Part shown: one piece after another, positions 1 through 7,079 of the stretch | Layout of the letters: every line of letters begins with the position of its first letter | Position numbering within the stretch: the stretch's first letter is position 1 | The notes under the pieces: model-generated | Told to the model about the DNA's origin: nothing | Seen by the model: only the letters and a program-made list of their open reading frames with translations | Databases searched by the model: none | Program-made: the position numbers and the translations under genes | Source of the DNA: an uncultured bacterium | Lineage (GTDB): Bacteria; Patescibacteriota; Gracilibacteria; Absconditabacterales; Absconditicoccaceae | Length of the DNA stretch: 8,750 nt | Assembly (NCBI GenBank): GCA_903943625.1 | Contig: CAJAPL010000084.1 | Location: forward strand, 1-8,750 | Direction: 5' to 3'

Positions 1-1172
1 ACTTTATTTTTGATTATAAAGAGACTCCCGCTAGCAAAAAGAGGCGTAAAGCTGGTCAATCAAGTACAGATTTTTTTGGGGCAAATGGTGATTATAATTT
101 TGGAGATATTATAAAATTTTTGTGATCACAAGAAAAAAAACTATGAGAAGATATCAATCAATATAGAAAAAGGAATGAATGAAAAGTAAGAAAACAAATT
201 ATTTCAAGCGTAAATCAAGACATAGACCAATCCTTTGCATGACACAAAAACACTGAAGAAGATCTGAGAAATCAGGCTTTGGATGTTTTTATAAAAAAAA
301 TAATTAAGTGAGAAATCAAATCAATCAATACAAATTATTATGTGAATAGCGATATAGCAGATATATCCAGAGCAAAATGAATACTTAATGGATGGATGCA
401 AAAGACTATCCCTGCCTTGAATTTTAGTGAAGTAGTTTTGGATCATAGCCAACAAGAAAATACGATTATGAAATGAAATAGGACATCTATGGATAAATAT
501 CATTTCGATACGATGAGAGATCACAATATCGCTTTCAAAACTTGGCTTGATATACAGACTCCTGAAAGTCTGAGGTGATATATTTTTGATCGTTATGTGG
601 AATATATATGAATGGCCATCACTGAACATAGGATTAAAGATGTTATCAAGTCTAAGGATTCTTATAAATGAACAACATATAAAATATTAAAAACTGATTT
701 TTTTGACGATACTTTTTGATGAGGAGATTTTGTTGTTTTATTCAAGTTTCCATGAGACAAGTCTGGTAGGGAAGAGATAGCAGCTATTGATCTTTTGGTA
801 TCCAAAACCAAATATGGTAATAGTAGAGAAGATTGAGAAGACCGTTGAGAAGATCCAAATAAACAAAAGAAAATAGAAAATGCTAAAAAGCCTAAATATC
901 TTTATTCGACATATGCAAAATTATTATCTGAAACTCAAGCACAGTGACTAAAGTTAACACCATTGAAAAGGATTGTGGTAGAGGAAGACGCAAGATTAGT
1001 TTATAACTTATTAGCAAAATTGATGAGATGAAAAGTTTCAAATTTAGATAAAGCGGTAGAAGAATACTTTAGCAACAGAGAGATCAAATATATGAAGTGA
1101 TGAGATCCATCAGATACACAGATAACAAGAATGATAAGCTCATGACATGAGTGATTAAGTGCTGTTGCTTAA
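1..1172 (+). CDS. Unrecognised protein, C-terminal 389 residues (5' end outside window)
   Basis: With TGA read as glycine, one frame (codons from position 3) stays open to a TAA at 1170-1172. The start lies upstream of the window. I do not recognise the family. The protein is hydrophilic, without obvious signal peptide or membrane segments. The visible N-terminal part is Lys/Arg-rich (SKKRRKAG near residue 10), followed by charged, probably helical sequence. A region around residues 240-270 looks like a compact beta-rich core (GGGDFVVLFKFPG, then AAIDLLVSKTKYG), followed by an acidic Gly/Asp/Glu linker (EDGEDRGEDP) and a Lys-rich stretch. It ends in LSAVA. TGA is used for Gly many times, which shows the frame is real and native. 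All its CGN arginine codons are CGT. The function is unknown; it could be an intracellular nucleic-acid-associated protein, but this is only an impression from its charge. Confidence 0.75.
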
Positions 1173-1186
1173 AGAAAAAACTACTA

Positions 1187-1214
1187 TTGACTTTTTGTTG
1201 TATTTCTATATAGT
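1187..1214 (+). promoter_or_regulatory. Promoter candidate, TTGACT-16 nt-TATAGT
   Basis: The -35 box TTGACT is at 1187-1192 and the -10 box TATAGT at 1209-1214, with a 16-base spacer. It lies just after the stop of the first gene, and no convincing coding sequence starts within the next 280 bases. Its expected start is near 1221. It may drive the possible small RNA that ends at the terminator at 1421-1453. Confidence 0.5.
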
Positions 1215-1220
1215 GTTGCT

Positions 1221-1453
1221 CCACTAAATTGTTTATGCGCTATGGCTAAAGGAGAAGAACACAAAAAAAAGATTATTGACCCTGGGCCCAGCCCCATCAC
1301 AGCCACACATACGGAAGATTTCTTCCATAATAAGACGATTAAAAAAAACCCCAAAAAAAAGATAAGAAATGGGGGTAATTTGAAAAGAGTCAAATGATGT
1401 GCGGCGTTACGTATTGAAGAGAATCCCGTGAAATTTGCGGGGTTCTTTTTTTT
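1221..1453 (+). ncRNA. Possible small non-coding RNA between a promoter and a terminator
   Basis: This 326-base gap between the first gene and rlmN holds a promoter-like pair (1187-1214) and a strong intrinsic terminator (1421-1453), so a transcript of about 230 nt is expected. It contains local inverted repeats: GGAAG-ATTT-CTTCC at 1313-1326, ACCCC 1348-1352 pairing with GGGGT 1372-1376, and the palindrome CTGGGCCCAG at 1282-1291. I find no tRNA, tmRNA, SRP or RNase P signatures and could not construct a 6S-like long hairpin. A TGA-as-Gly frame from ATG 1242 to TAA 1484 exists but runs straight through the terminator and resembles no protein, so I treat the stretch as non-coding. It could also be an untranslated leader with attenuation ahead of rlmN. 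Confidence 0.35.
1421..1453 (+). terminator. Strong intrinsic terminator
   Basis: Nine-base stem GAATCCCGT (1421-1429) / GCGGGGTTC (1437-1445), with G-U wobbles, and a seven-base loop, followed by eight T residues (1446-1453). It ends whatever is transcribed from the promoter at 1187 and separates this region from the rlmN promoter immediately downstream. Confidence 0.85.
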
Positions 1454-1457
1454 ATAT

Positions 1458-1485
1458 TTGAAAGTCATATCGTGATTGATATAAT
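1458..1485 (+). promoter_or_regulatory. rlmN promoter, TTGAAA-16 nt-TATAAT
   Basis: The -35 TTGAAA is at 1458-1463 and a perfect -10 TATAAT at 1480-1485, spacer 16. The expected transcription start is about 1492, only some seven bases before the ATG at 1499, and no Shine-Dalgarno sequence is present. The mRNA would be nearly leaderless. Confidence 0.65.
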
Positions 1486-1498
1486 GGTTTATGTTTAG

Positions 1499-2629
1499 AT
1501 GAGTAATTGAATTTTTTTGAAAGCATTATTACGAGATAAAATAGAAATAAATAAATTTGCAAAGGAGATCAAGCTACAACCATTCAAGGTGAAGCAGATT
1601 TTTTTTGAAATATTTAAAAATCAAAATATTGATATTGACCAGATGACTACGATTTCCAAGGACCTTAGAGAGGAGTTAAAATCTAGTTTCGAGGCTATCT
1701 CTATAAAGCTTGAAAATGTAGTAGAAGATTGACAGACCACTAAATTTGCTTTTAAGACTCATGACTGAAGGATTATCGAGAGCGTAATCATTTATCATCG
1801 ACAAAAAGCACAACATATAAAAGAAAACAAACCCAAACTAAATAGAATTACGTTATGTATTTCATCACAGGTATGATGCCCTATGGGATGCTCGTTTTGC
1901 GTGACTGGTAAGCTATGATTTACGAGGAATTTGACTCGAGACGAAATCATTTCTCAGATACTTTTTGCAAATAATTATATCAAAAATAAATTTTGAAAGA
2001 AAGAAGACGGGATATTATTTTGAGTGAGGAATGTTGTCTTTATGTGAATGGGAGAACCCCTTGCAAATTATGATAACGTCAAAATAGCAGTTGATATGAT
2101 GCTTGCTCAGGATAGATTATCACTAGGTAGAAGACATATCACAATCTCAACAGTATGAATAGTTAAATGAATACAGAGGATGATAGACGATGGTATGACA
2201 GTCAAACTTGCTATTTCTCTGCATGCACCAAATCAAAAACTAAGGGAAGAAATCATACCAGTTGCAAAATGAACTGAACTAAATGATCTCATGAAAGTAA
2301 TTGAAAAGTATATCAAGGCTACCGATAATAGAATATTTTATGAGTATATCATGATAAAAGATCTTACTGATAAGCCAGAGCTTGCTATGGAACTTAGTAG
2401 ATTACTCAAAGGACAATTGGCTCATGTGAATCTGATCCCATATAATGAAAATCCGGCAATGAAACATTTCCACGAAAGTAGTATAGAGAATATAAAGAAA
2501 TTTAAGGAGATACTTGAAAGAGAAGGGATAACCGTAACTGTAAGAGATAGTATGTGAAGAGAAGCTAAATGAGCTTGTGGACAGTTGGGATGGGAGAAGG
2601 TCAATAGTGGCAATGAAGAAGATGAATAA
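1499..2629 (+). CDS. rlmN: 23S rRNA (adenine(2503)-C(2))-methyltransferase RlmN, radical SAM
   Basis: RlmN uses a 4Fe-4S cluster and S-adenosylmethionine to methylate C2 of A2503 in 23S rRNA (and A37 of some tRNAs in bacteria where this was studied), tuning peptidyl-transfer fidelity. The 376-residue product has the expected length. It shows CISSQVGCPMGCSFC, with cluster cysteines C127, C131 and C134 in the C-x3-C-x2-C spacing typical of RlmN, and C120 as the preceding conserved Cys. MGMGEPL lies at 182-188, an AISLHAPN segment follows, and C360 in ACGQLGW corresponds to the methyl-carrying cysteine. TGA encodes the glycines in these motifs. I chose ATG 1499 because it is open with TGA as Gly and sits just behind the promoter; a TTG at 1517 is the alternative. 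CGA occurs at codons 12, 101 and 147 and may mean Trp. It is probably co-transcribed with the small Cys-rich gene 29 bases downstream. Confidence 0.96.
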
Positions 2630-2658
2630 AATATTTTAATTAAATTAAAACAGATCTT

Positions 2659-2919
2659 ATGACAAATAGAAACACTTGGCTAGCAAAGGTAAGAAGAACA
2701 TTTACCTCAGTGCTACCAGTTTCAAAAAAAAGAATGGGTAAATGTGCTGACTGTGGCGCATGTTGTAAATTACCAAATGAATGTCCTTTTTTGAAATATA
2801 AAGAAGATTGAAAATCTTATTGTTCTATACACGGACTTAGACCCTTAAATTGTAGGAAATATCCCAGAGTAAAATGAGAACATGTGACAGAAGATACTTG
2901 TGGATATAAGTTTAAGTAG
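2659..2919 (+). CDS. YkgJ-like small cysteine-cluster (CxxCxxCC) protein
   Basis: This 86-residue protein carries C29-x2-C32-x2-C35-C36, then C42, C55, C65 and C81, in the order KCADCGACCK, CPFL, YCSIHGLRPLNCRKYP, TCGY. That is the pattern of the YkgJ family (putative zinc- or iron-chelating domain). Family members are described as metal or Fe-S binding, but no reaction is firmly established. The N-terminal 25 residues are basic with no membrane segment, so it should be cytosolic. It uses TGA for glycines 51 and 73. It begins 29 bases after rlmN on the same strand with no terminator between, so the two are probably one transcript. A role connected with the Fe-S enzyme RlmN is possible but is inference from position only. 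No Shine-Dalgarno is seen before ATG 2659. Confidence 0.85.
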
Positions 2920-2990
2920 GCTATATCGCGTAGGTTAAATTTTCTTTTCTCGTTTTTTGCAGATTTAATTTGCCTTGAATTTAAAGTCCA

Positions 2991-2996
2991 TATAAT
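2991..2996 (+). promoter_or_regulatory. -10 element candidate upstream of mraY
   Basis: A perfect TATAAT lies in the 150-base gap between the YkgJ-like gene and mraY. The best -35 at the right distance is poor (TTTGCC at 2969-2974, spacer 16). An ATG follows four bases after the -10 (3001) and opens a 15-codon frame closed by TAG at 3046-3048, in phase with mraY but separated from it by the stop. I cannot say whether the short frame is translated. The rest of the gap is AT-rich and featureless. Confidence 0.35.
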
Positions 2997-3069
2997 CAAA
3001 ATGATGGCCGCCTCTGATACCTCAAACGAGCACAATAGAGACAAGTAGATTTTATTTTTTTTATAGAAA

Positions 3070-4137
3070 ATGTTAATCAAGTTAAACTATATAATTATAT
3101 TTTCTCTGATCGCCGTTCTTTTATCTTGAATCCTATATCCTGTGTATATAAGGATATTAAAGAAGCTAAAAGTAGGCAAAACAATACGCGAGGAAACTGC
3201 GACATGAGAAAAATCTGTTATATTTACTCAGCTGCATAAACACAAGTCTTGAACTCCTACTATGTGATGATGAATGTTCCTTATTATTATGCTGATTATG
3301 ATTTGATTATCTTTTGCGTTAAAAGAATATTGATTGATAAAAAACACATTACTAAATCAAAAGGAAACATATATTATATTATTCTGATTTTTTTCTATGG
3401 GGCTTATATGATTGGTCGATGATTTTTTGAATGTAAAGTGACATAGCGCAATCAAGTGATTGAGCGCAAAAACTAAGTTAATAGGTATGTGTCTTTTTTC
3501 CGCCTTTATTAGTCGATGGTTTTTTTCCAAGCTTGGTATAGATTACATAAATCTTTGGCCTATAGCTGGCAAGGTATATTTGTGATTATTCTATCCTATC
3601 ATAACATTTTTTGTAACTATAAGCATTGTAAATGCCATAAACATAACTGACGGATTGGATTGATTGGCTTGATGACTTACTAGTATGGTGCTTTTTGTAT
3701 TGGCGATTTTGACTTTCTTAAACCAGACTTATATAGCTACAACAGTTTTGGCAATACTGATAGCAGTATTGATTGCTTTTATGTTTTTTAATATCAACCC
3801 AGCAAAGATATTTATGTGAGATTCTGGAGCTTTTGCACTATGATGATTCCTAGCTTCTCTACTATATTTACTAAACATGAGAATCTGAATTTTTATACCA
3901 TTTATAGTTTTGTTTTGATTATTTATAATAGAAGTTTGATCAAGTGCATTACAGATATTTTGGAAGAAAAGATTCAAAAGAAAATTGTTTCCTATGTCTC
4001 CGCTGCATCATCTATTTGAACACAAGGGAATCCCTGAAACAACAATAGTGATGAAAGCTTGGATGATACAATGACTATTGGCCGCCATTACTTTGATTGC
4101 TATATTTTACCAAATAAATACTATCGGCGCCCAATAA
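3070..4137 (+). CDS. mraY: Phospho-N-acetylmuramoyl-pentapeptide transferase MraY
   Basis: MraY transfers phospho-MurNAc-pentapeptide from UDP onto undecaprenyl phosphate, making lipid I on the inner face of the membrane, the first membrane step of peptidoglycan synthesis. The 355-residue product is close to the usual length and has many hydrophobic segments. Family motifs appear in order: HKHKSGTPTMGG in the N-terminal loop, LVDDFLN with D117-D118, NAINITDGLDGLAGG with N188, D194 and D197, MGDSGAFALGG with D251, and SPLHHLFEHKG with H313-H314. These correspond to the catalytic Asp and His sites of characterised MraY. Of its 32 glycines, 23 are encoded by TGA. CGA at codon 149 lies in a hydrophobic stretch and may be Trp. 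The ATG at 3070 has no clear ribosome site. The next gene, 40 bases downstream, also acts on polyprenyl-linked sugars. Confidence 0.96.
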
Positions 4138-4177
4138 TTATACCACCAATAAGTAGTTTAACATTTTAAATATTGTC

Positions 4178-5647
4178 ATGACACCAAATTTAAAAATTAG
4201 GAAGGTATTATTGATTATCTTCAAAGTCTTTTTTATAGGCCTTATTCTACAGTTTTTTTTACAGACATTTGTTACTTTCCAGTTGGGATGGAGCAATTTA
4301 TTACGAAAAATTATATGGTCATGGAAGGAAATTATAGTAGTCGCATGAGGAATATTTTTGTTATATATATTCGTGAGGAAATTTAATTTCAAAAATGTTA
4401 AATGATTAAAAACTGAGATTATAAAAAGGCGACACGAATTAAAATTAAATAGAATGCCCATAATCAGGTTTATAGTTGTGTTTTTGATAACCTTTATTGT
4501 TACTTTTATTATAAGCCTTGCAATCAAAAGAGTCTGAATATCAAACTATATATTATCTATAAAATATGATCTGCTGGGATTCTTTATATTTATATTGAGT
4601 TTCGTTACGGCGTGGCTATTTTTAAAAGTCGAAGATATAAACATTGTTTACTGGTATAATAGATTATTTAAGGTTGCGCTGGTGTGATCATTTTTTTGGC
4701 GGATAATGGTATGGTTGATTCCAAATTTTTTAAAGTTTTTTGGATATAACCAATTTAATTTTGAATGAACGATATGATCCAGACCCCCAGCAGCTTACTA
4801 TACTTTGATTAATCAATGATATGTACGTAATCAATTTTTGTTTGAAAGACCTATAAGCTTTGGATTTTTTTTGATAGCATTGTGGCCAGTATTTTTCTTT
4901 TCAGTCTTGAAATGAAGAGGCAAAAAAGAAATGCGAGGTCGATCACTTTTTTATGGTTTGATAGTTATCTCTACATTATCTAGAGCCGCTATATGAGTAT
5001 GGCTAGGGATAACAGTAATAATGATATTATTGATGTATTTTAATCGTATGAAGAAAATATTATGGAGATTAATAATACCGATAATAATAATTGTAGTGTG
5101 AGTGGGTTATTTTTATAAACCGCTTATAATCAGACAACATTCCAATATATGACACATGAAATTGCTGACTGAATGATTGTGAATCATAGCCAAAAATCCT
5201 ATTTTTGGTCGAGGCGCATGATACGCATGACCGGCGTCTCATCAGATATGTTACAAGAATGAATGAAATACTATCTGTGAAAAAATAAATGCAATAAATA
5301 GCAAATATGAAATATCAACTATAGGGTTTAATCCAGAGAATCAATATATTCAGATTTGGATAGAATATGGCATATTTGGGTTTATATGATGGATCATAAT
5401 GTTTGTCTGGCTTCATTTAATCGGATATAAGGCATGGATAGATCAAGAGAAAAAGAATTTTTCAAAAAGCATAAGGGCTCATAGTCGAATAATAATGTGA
5501 TTCGCGCTTGGGCTTTTTGGATTGGCTGTAGAATGATTGGTATTACATAGCTTCGTAGATAGGATGATTGTTTATCCTTTTATGGCTTTGTTTGGATTAG
5601 CCTATGCATTATATTACAAAGAGACCCACGAAAGAGACATAAAATAA
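4178..5647 (+). CDS. O-antigen ligase/polymerase family (Wzy_C-like) membrane protein
   Basis: This 489-residue, very hydrophobic protein has about ten or more predicted membrane segments by eye. The family-typical region is in the second half: a TLSRAAIGVWLG segment, then GLGIIAKNPIFG followed by GAGYAGPASHQ, a soluble loop with two cysteines, and NPENQYIQIWIEYGIFGFIG. This is the layout of O-antigen ligase / Wzy-type enzymes, which move or polymerise sugar chains carried on undecaprenyl diphosphate at the outer face of the membrane. The substrate here is unknown. Absconditabacteria are not known for classical LPS, so a surface polysaccharide or glycoprotein-glycan role is more plausible than O-antigen proper. 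It follows mraY by 40 bases on the same strand, with no terminator between, so co-transcription is likely. CGA/CGG codons at positions 43, 85, 175, 253, 255, 345 and 437 may encode Trp. ATG 4178 is the first good start; no Shine-Dalgarno is present. Confidence 0.85.
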
Positions 5648-5649
5648 AA

Positions 5650-5677
5650 TTGACTTTCAATTAGTTTTGTTTATAGG
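5650..5677 (+). promoter_or_regulatory. Promoter candidate for the response regulator, TTGACT-16 nt-TATAGG
   Basis: TTGACT at 5650-5655 and TATAGG at 5672-5677, spacer 16, in the 70-base gap after the ligase-like gene. It resembles the promoter at 1187 (same -35, same spacing, near-identical -10). The predicted leader before ATG 5718 is about 34 bases. Confidence 0.45.
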
Positions 5678-5717
5678 TGGCGAACAAAATAATTTTTATA
5701 TGTAAATATTTTTTAAG

Positions 5718-6119
5718 ATGGTTTGATTGGAGGATGTAAAAGTGTTAGTTGTAGATGATGATAAAACTAGTGTTGATTTAGCTAAATTGTATTTAGATCG
5801 CATGTGAGTTGACAAAAGCAATATCACCATGAGCGATGATTTATTGAGCTGTGTAGAGATGGCTAAAAAAGGACTTTTTGACCTAATACTTATGGATATA
5901 AAAATATGGGGGGCTCCTAGGGCTGGCGTGGCGGCTACTGAACTAATAAGAGCTAAAATGAATGGGGATTCTCCAAGAATAATAGCGTATTCTGCCGATG
6001 TATTTGCCACTAAAGAAGAAGGAATTAGAGAAAAATTTGACTGAATAATTGTAAAGCCTGTTAAACTTCATACTTTTAGAGAAACTATATTGGGTGTTTT
6101 GGAAAAAAAAGCTAAATAA
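5718..6119 (+). CDS. Stand-alone receiver-domain response regulator
   Basis: This is a single CheY-like receiver domain of 133 residues without an output domain. It should be phosphorylated on Asp by a histidine kinase and signal through protein contacts. Visible signature residues are the acidic pocket D13-D14-D15 after strand VKVLVV, phospho-acceptor D60 in LILMD, the switch Ser S92 in IIAYSAD, and K113-P114 in IIVKPVK. The loop after D60 reads IKIWGAPRAG, about two residues longer than the common xxMPxMdG loop. No kinase gene is in the window. Start choice: ATG 5718 preserves the whole first strand. A GTG at 5742 has the only strong Shine-Dalgarno in the window (GGAGG, 5729-5733, eight bases away) but would cut into that strand. 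TGA encodes G3, the Gly after MDR-type residues near 33, and the Gly before IIVKP. It has its own promoter candidate and terminator, so it is likely monocistronic. Confidence 0.92.
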
Positions 6120-6125
6120 AATATA

Positions 6126-6755
6126 CTAAAATTTTCAATGACTTAAATTCTGCTTTCGCAGAATTTTTTTTATAATTAAATAAAATGTTATAATAAATAT
6201 AGATATTGTCGGGATTGTAACGAAAATACTGCGTGATATGGCAATAAAAAATGATTCTGGGAATAATGTTATCAATCTACTATCCTCTGCAAACTCCCGA
6301 TTTCATTGTGGGAATAATAGTTTGTGAAATATTTGAAATGTATAGGTAAAATCTATTAATGTAAGTAGTAGTAATACAAGTATCACAGACAACGAAATAA
6401 TCGATCAGATAAATAATCATTTAAAAATCAGATTATATTTGTGGCGATAAATTAGAAATCAAGTAATGATTCCAAATAAAATTATGGAGACTAATAGAAT
6501 GTAATGAATGATGGTGAATATATCCTGAACATCCTGTAAATGGCTTGTTTCTAGTGGGCTAAAGTTACTATTGAGATCTGCTTTATTTTGGATGAAGCTA
6601 TATGCATTTTGCAAATCTGGTAAGTTTGGATTTGTTATTTGGGTATTGTCGAAGTGGTTTATGTAAAAATCGGAGTTGAAAGAAAAATATATTAAAACGC
6701 CAAATATATTTATAAAAACAAATGATATGGATAGTAAACAGAGTAATTTTTTCAT
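6126..6755 (-). CDS. DUF1461 / TIGR01906 family integral membrane protein
   Basis: With TGA as Gly the frame runs from ATG 6755 to TAG at 6128-6126, 209 residues, typical for the family. An N-terminal hydrophobic segment (KLLCLLSISFVFINIFGVL) is followed by an outside loop with FSPLETSHLQDV, two membrane segments (from HYILLVSIILFG and from SIISLSVILVLLL), then FHKLLFPQGN and EFAEDSRLITLFPESFF, and a final membrane segment. The E-x2-H-x2-DV and FH-x3-F-P-x-GN-x-x-F...LI-x-LFPE patterns match DUF1461 as I know it. No biochemical function is established for the family. Residue 153 is encoded by CGG where relatives normally have Trp. A TTG at 6761 is an alternative start, but ATG 6755 sits about eight bases behind a perfect -10. 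The gene is convergent with the response regulator, stops seven bases from it, and contains that gene's terminator in its last codons. Confidence 0.82.
6145..6171 (+). terminator. Intrinsic terminator of the response-regulator gene
   Basis: A perfect nine-base stem AAATTCTGC (6145-6153) / GCAGAATTT (6158-6166) with a TTTC loop and a T run to 6171, starting 25 bases after the response-regulator stop. The hairpin lies inside the last codons of the convergent DUF1461 gene. On the minus strand it is not followed by a T run, so it should act mainly for the plus strand. Confidence 0.85.
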
Positions 6756-6763
6756 ATTCAAAT

Positions 6764-6769
6764 ATTATA
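6764..6769 (-). promoter_or_regulatory. -10 element of the DUF1461 gene
   Basis: On the minus strand a perfect TATAAT ends eight bases before ATG 6755, so the transcript should begin almost at the start codon. No good -35 is found at the usual distance, and no Shine-Dalgarno is present. Confidence 0.5.
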
Positions 6770-6822
6770 GTTTTCAGAGTGTTTTGGTAGAGAATTAGAT
6801 ATGTGAAATCTTTATTTAAGAG

Positions 6823-6970
6823 AAGTGACCACCGTGATTACGGCGGCCACTTACAAGGACCGGGAGACCAAACAATGATTATTCAGAGAACTGGAAGTAG
6901 TCCAGACAATCTGGGGTCACTAGTTATAATTTAATATTCGTTTACTAGGCAAAAACAGCCGTTTGGTCCC
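6823..6970 (-). ncRNA. Possible structured RNA between groL and the DUF1461 gene
   Basis: The 324-base gap contains no plausible gene but has nested complementarity, described here in plus coordinates. A closing stem pairs 6961-6970 with 6862-6873 (one bulged base). Inside it are CTAGT 6920-6924 / ACTAG 6944-6948 and CCAGA 6902-6906 / TCTGG 6910-6914. Next to it is a 12-base stem, 6823-6834 with 6841-6852 and a six-base loop. That stem is fully paired only as minus-strand RNA, where its two non-Watson-Crick positions become G-U; on the plus strand they are A-C mismatches. This suggests minus-strand transcription. A weak promoter (6972-6999) precedes it. The last hairpin is followed by CTCTT rather than a clean T run, so termination is uncertain. 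It matches no RNA family I can recognise. Confidence 0.35.
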
Positions 6971-6971
6971 T

Positions 6972-6999
6972 TTTATATGGAGAACTCAAGATATCTAAA
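6972..6999 (-). promoter_or_regulatory. Weak promoter candidate for the intergenic RNA
   Basis: On the minus strand, TTTAGA (6999-6994), a 16-base spacer and TATAAA (6977-6972) lie directly before the 5' side of the closing stem of the possible RNA. The -35 matches consensus at four of six positions and the -10 at five of six. Confidence 0.3.
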
Positions 7000-7016
7000 T
7001 TTTGATAAATTGCAAG

Positions 7017-7046
7017 AAAAAATAAAACCCCGTAACATGTACGGGG
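7017..7046 (-). terminator. Intrinsic terminator of groL
   Basis: On the minus strand, a perfect seven-base stem CCCCGTA/TACGGGG (7046-7040 with 7034-7028) and a five-base loop, followed by TTTTATTTTTT, 34 bases beyond the groL stop. Confidence 0.85.
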
Positions 7047-7079
7047 AAATATTATATAATTTTAGTATCATCTATAGTT

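Noticed and set aside
1184..1468. Minus-strand 94-residue frame over the pre-rlmN gap
   Set aside because: It consists of the reverse complement of A-rich and terminator sequence; low-complexity Phe/Leu/Lys content with no conserved motif.
1242..1484. An 80-codon frame from ATG 1242 in the gap before rlmN, open with TGA as Gly
   Set aside because: It runs through the terminator hairpin and T tract (giving FFFLY), resembles no family I know, and overlaps the rlmN promoter. Kept as possible RNA instead.
1517..1732. A short protein ending at TGA 1733 under the standard code
   Set aside because: It is the N-terminal part of RlmN; the TGA is Gly and the frame continues to 2629, with an earlier ATG at 1499.
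4138..4527. Minus-strand 129-residue frame opposite the ligase-like gene
   Set aside because: It is an antisense shadow of an AT-rich hydrophobic gene; the plus strand carries the recognisable family motifs.
6862..6970. Reading the intergenic structure as a plus-strand terminator (stem followed by TTTTATAT)
   Set aside because: The paired arms are almost 90 bases apart, no plus-strand gene ends there, and the adjacent 12-base hairpin pairs properly only on the minus strand.
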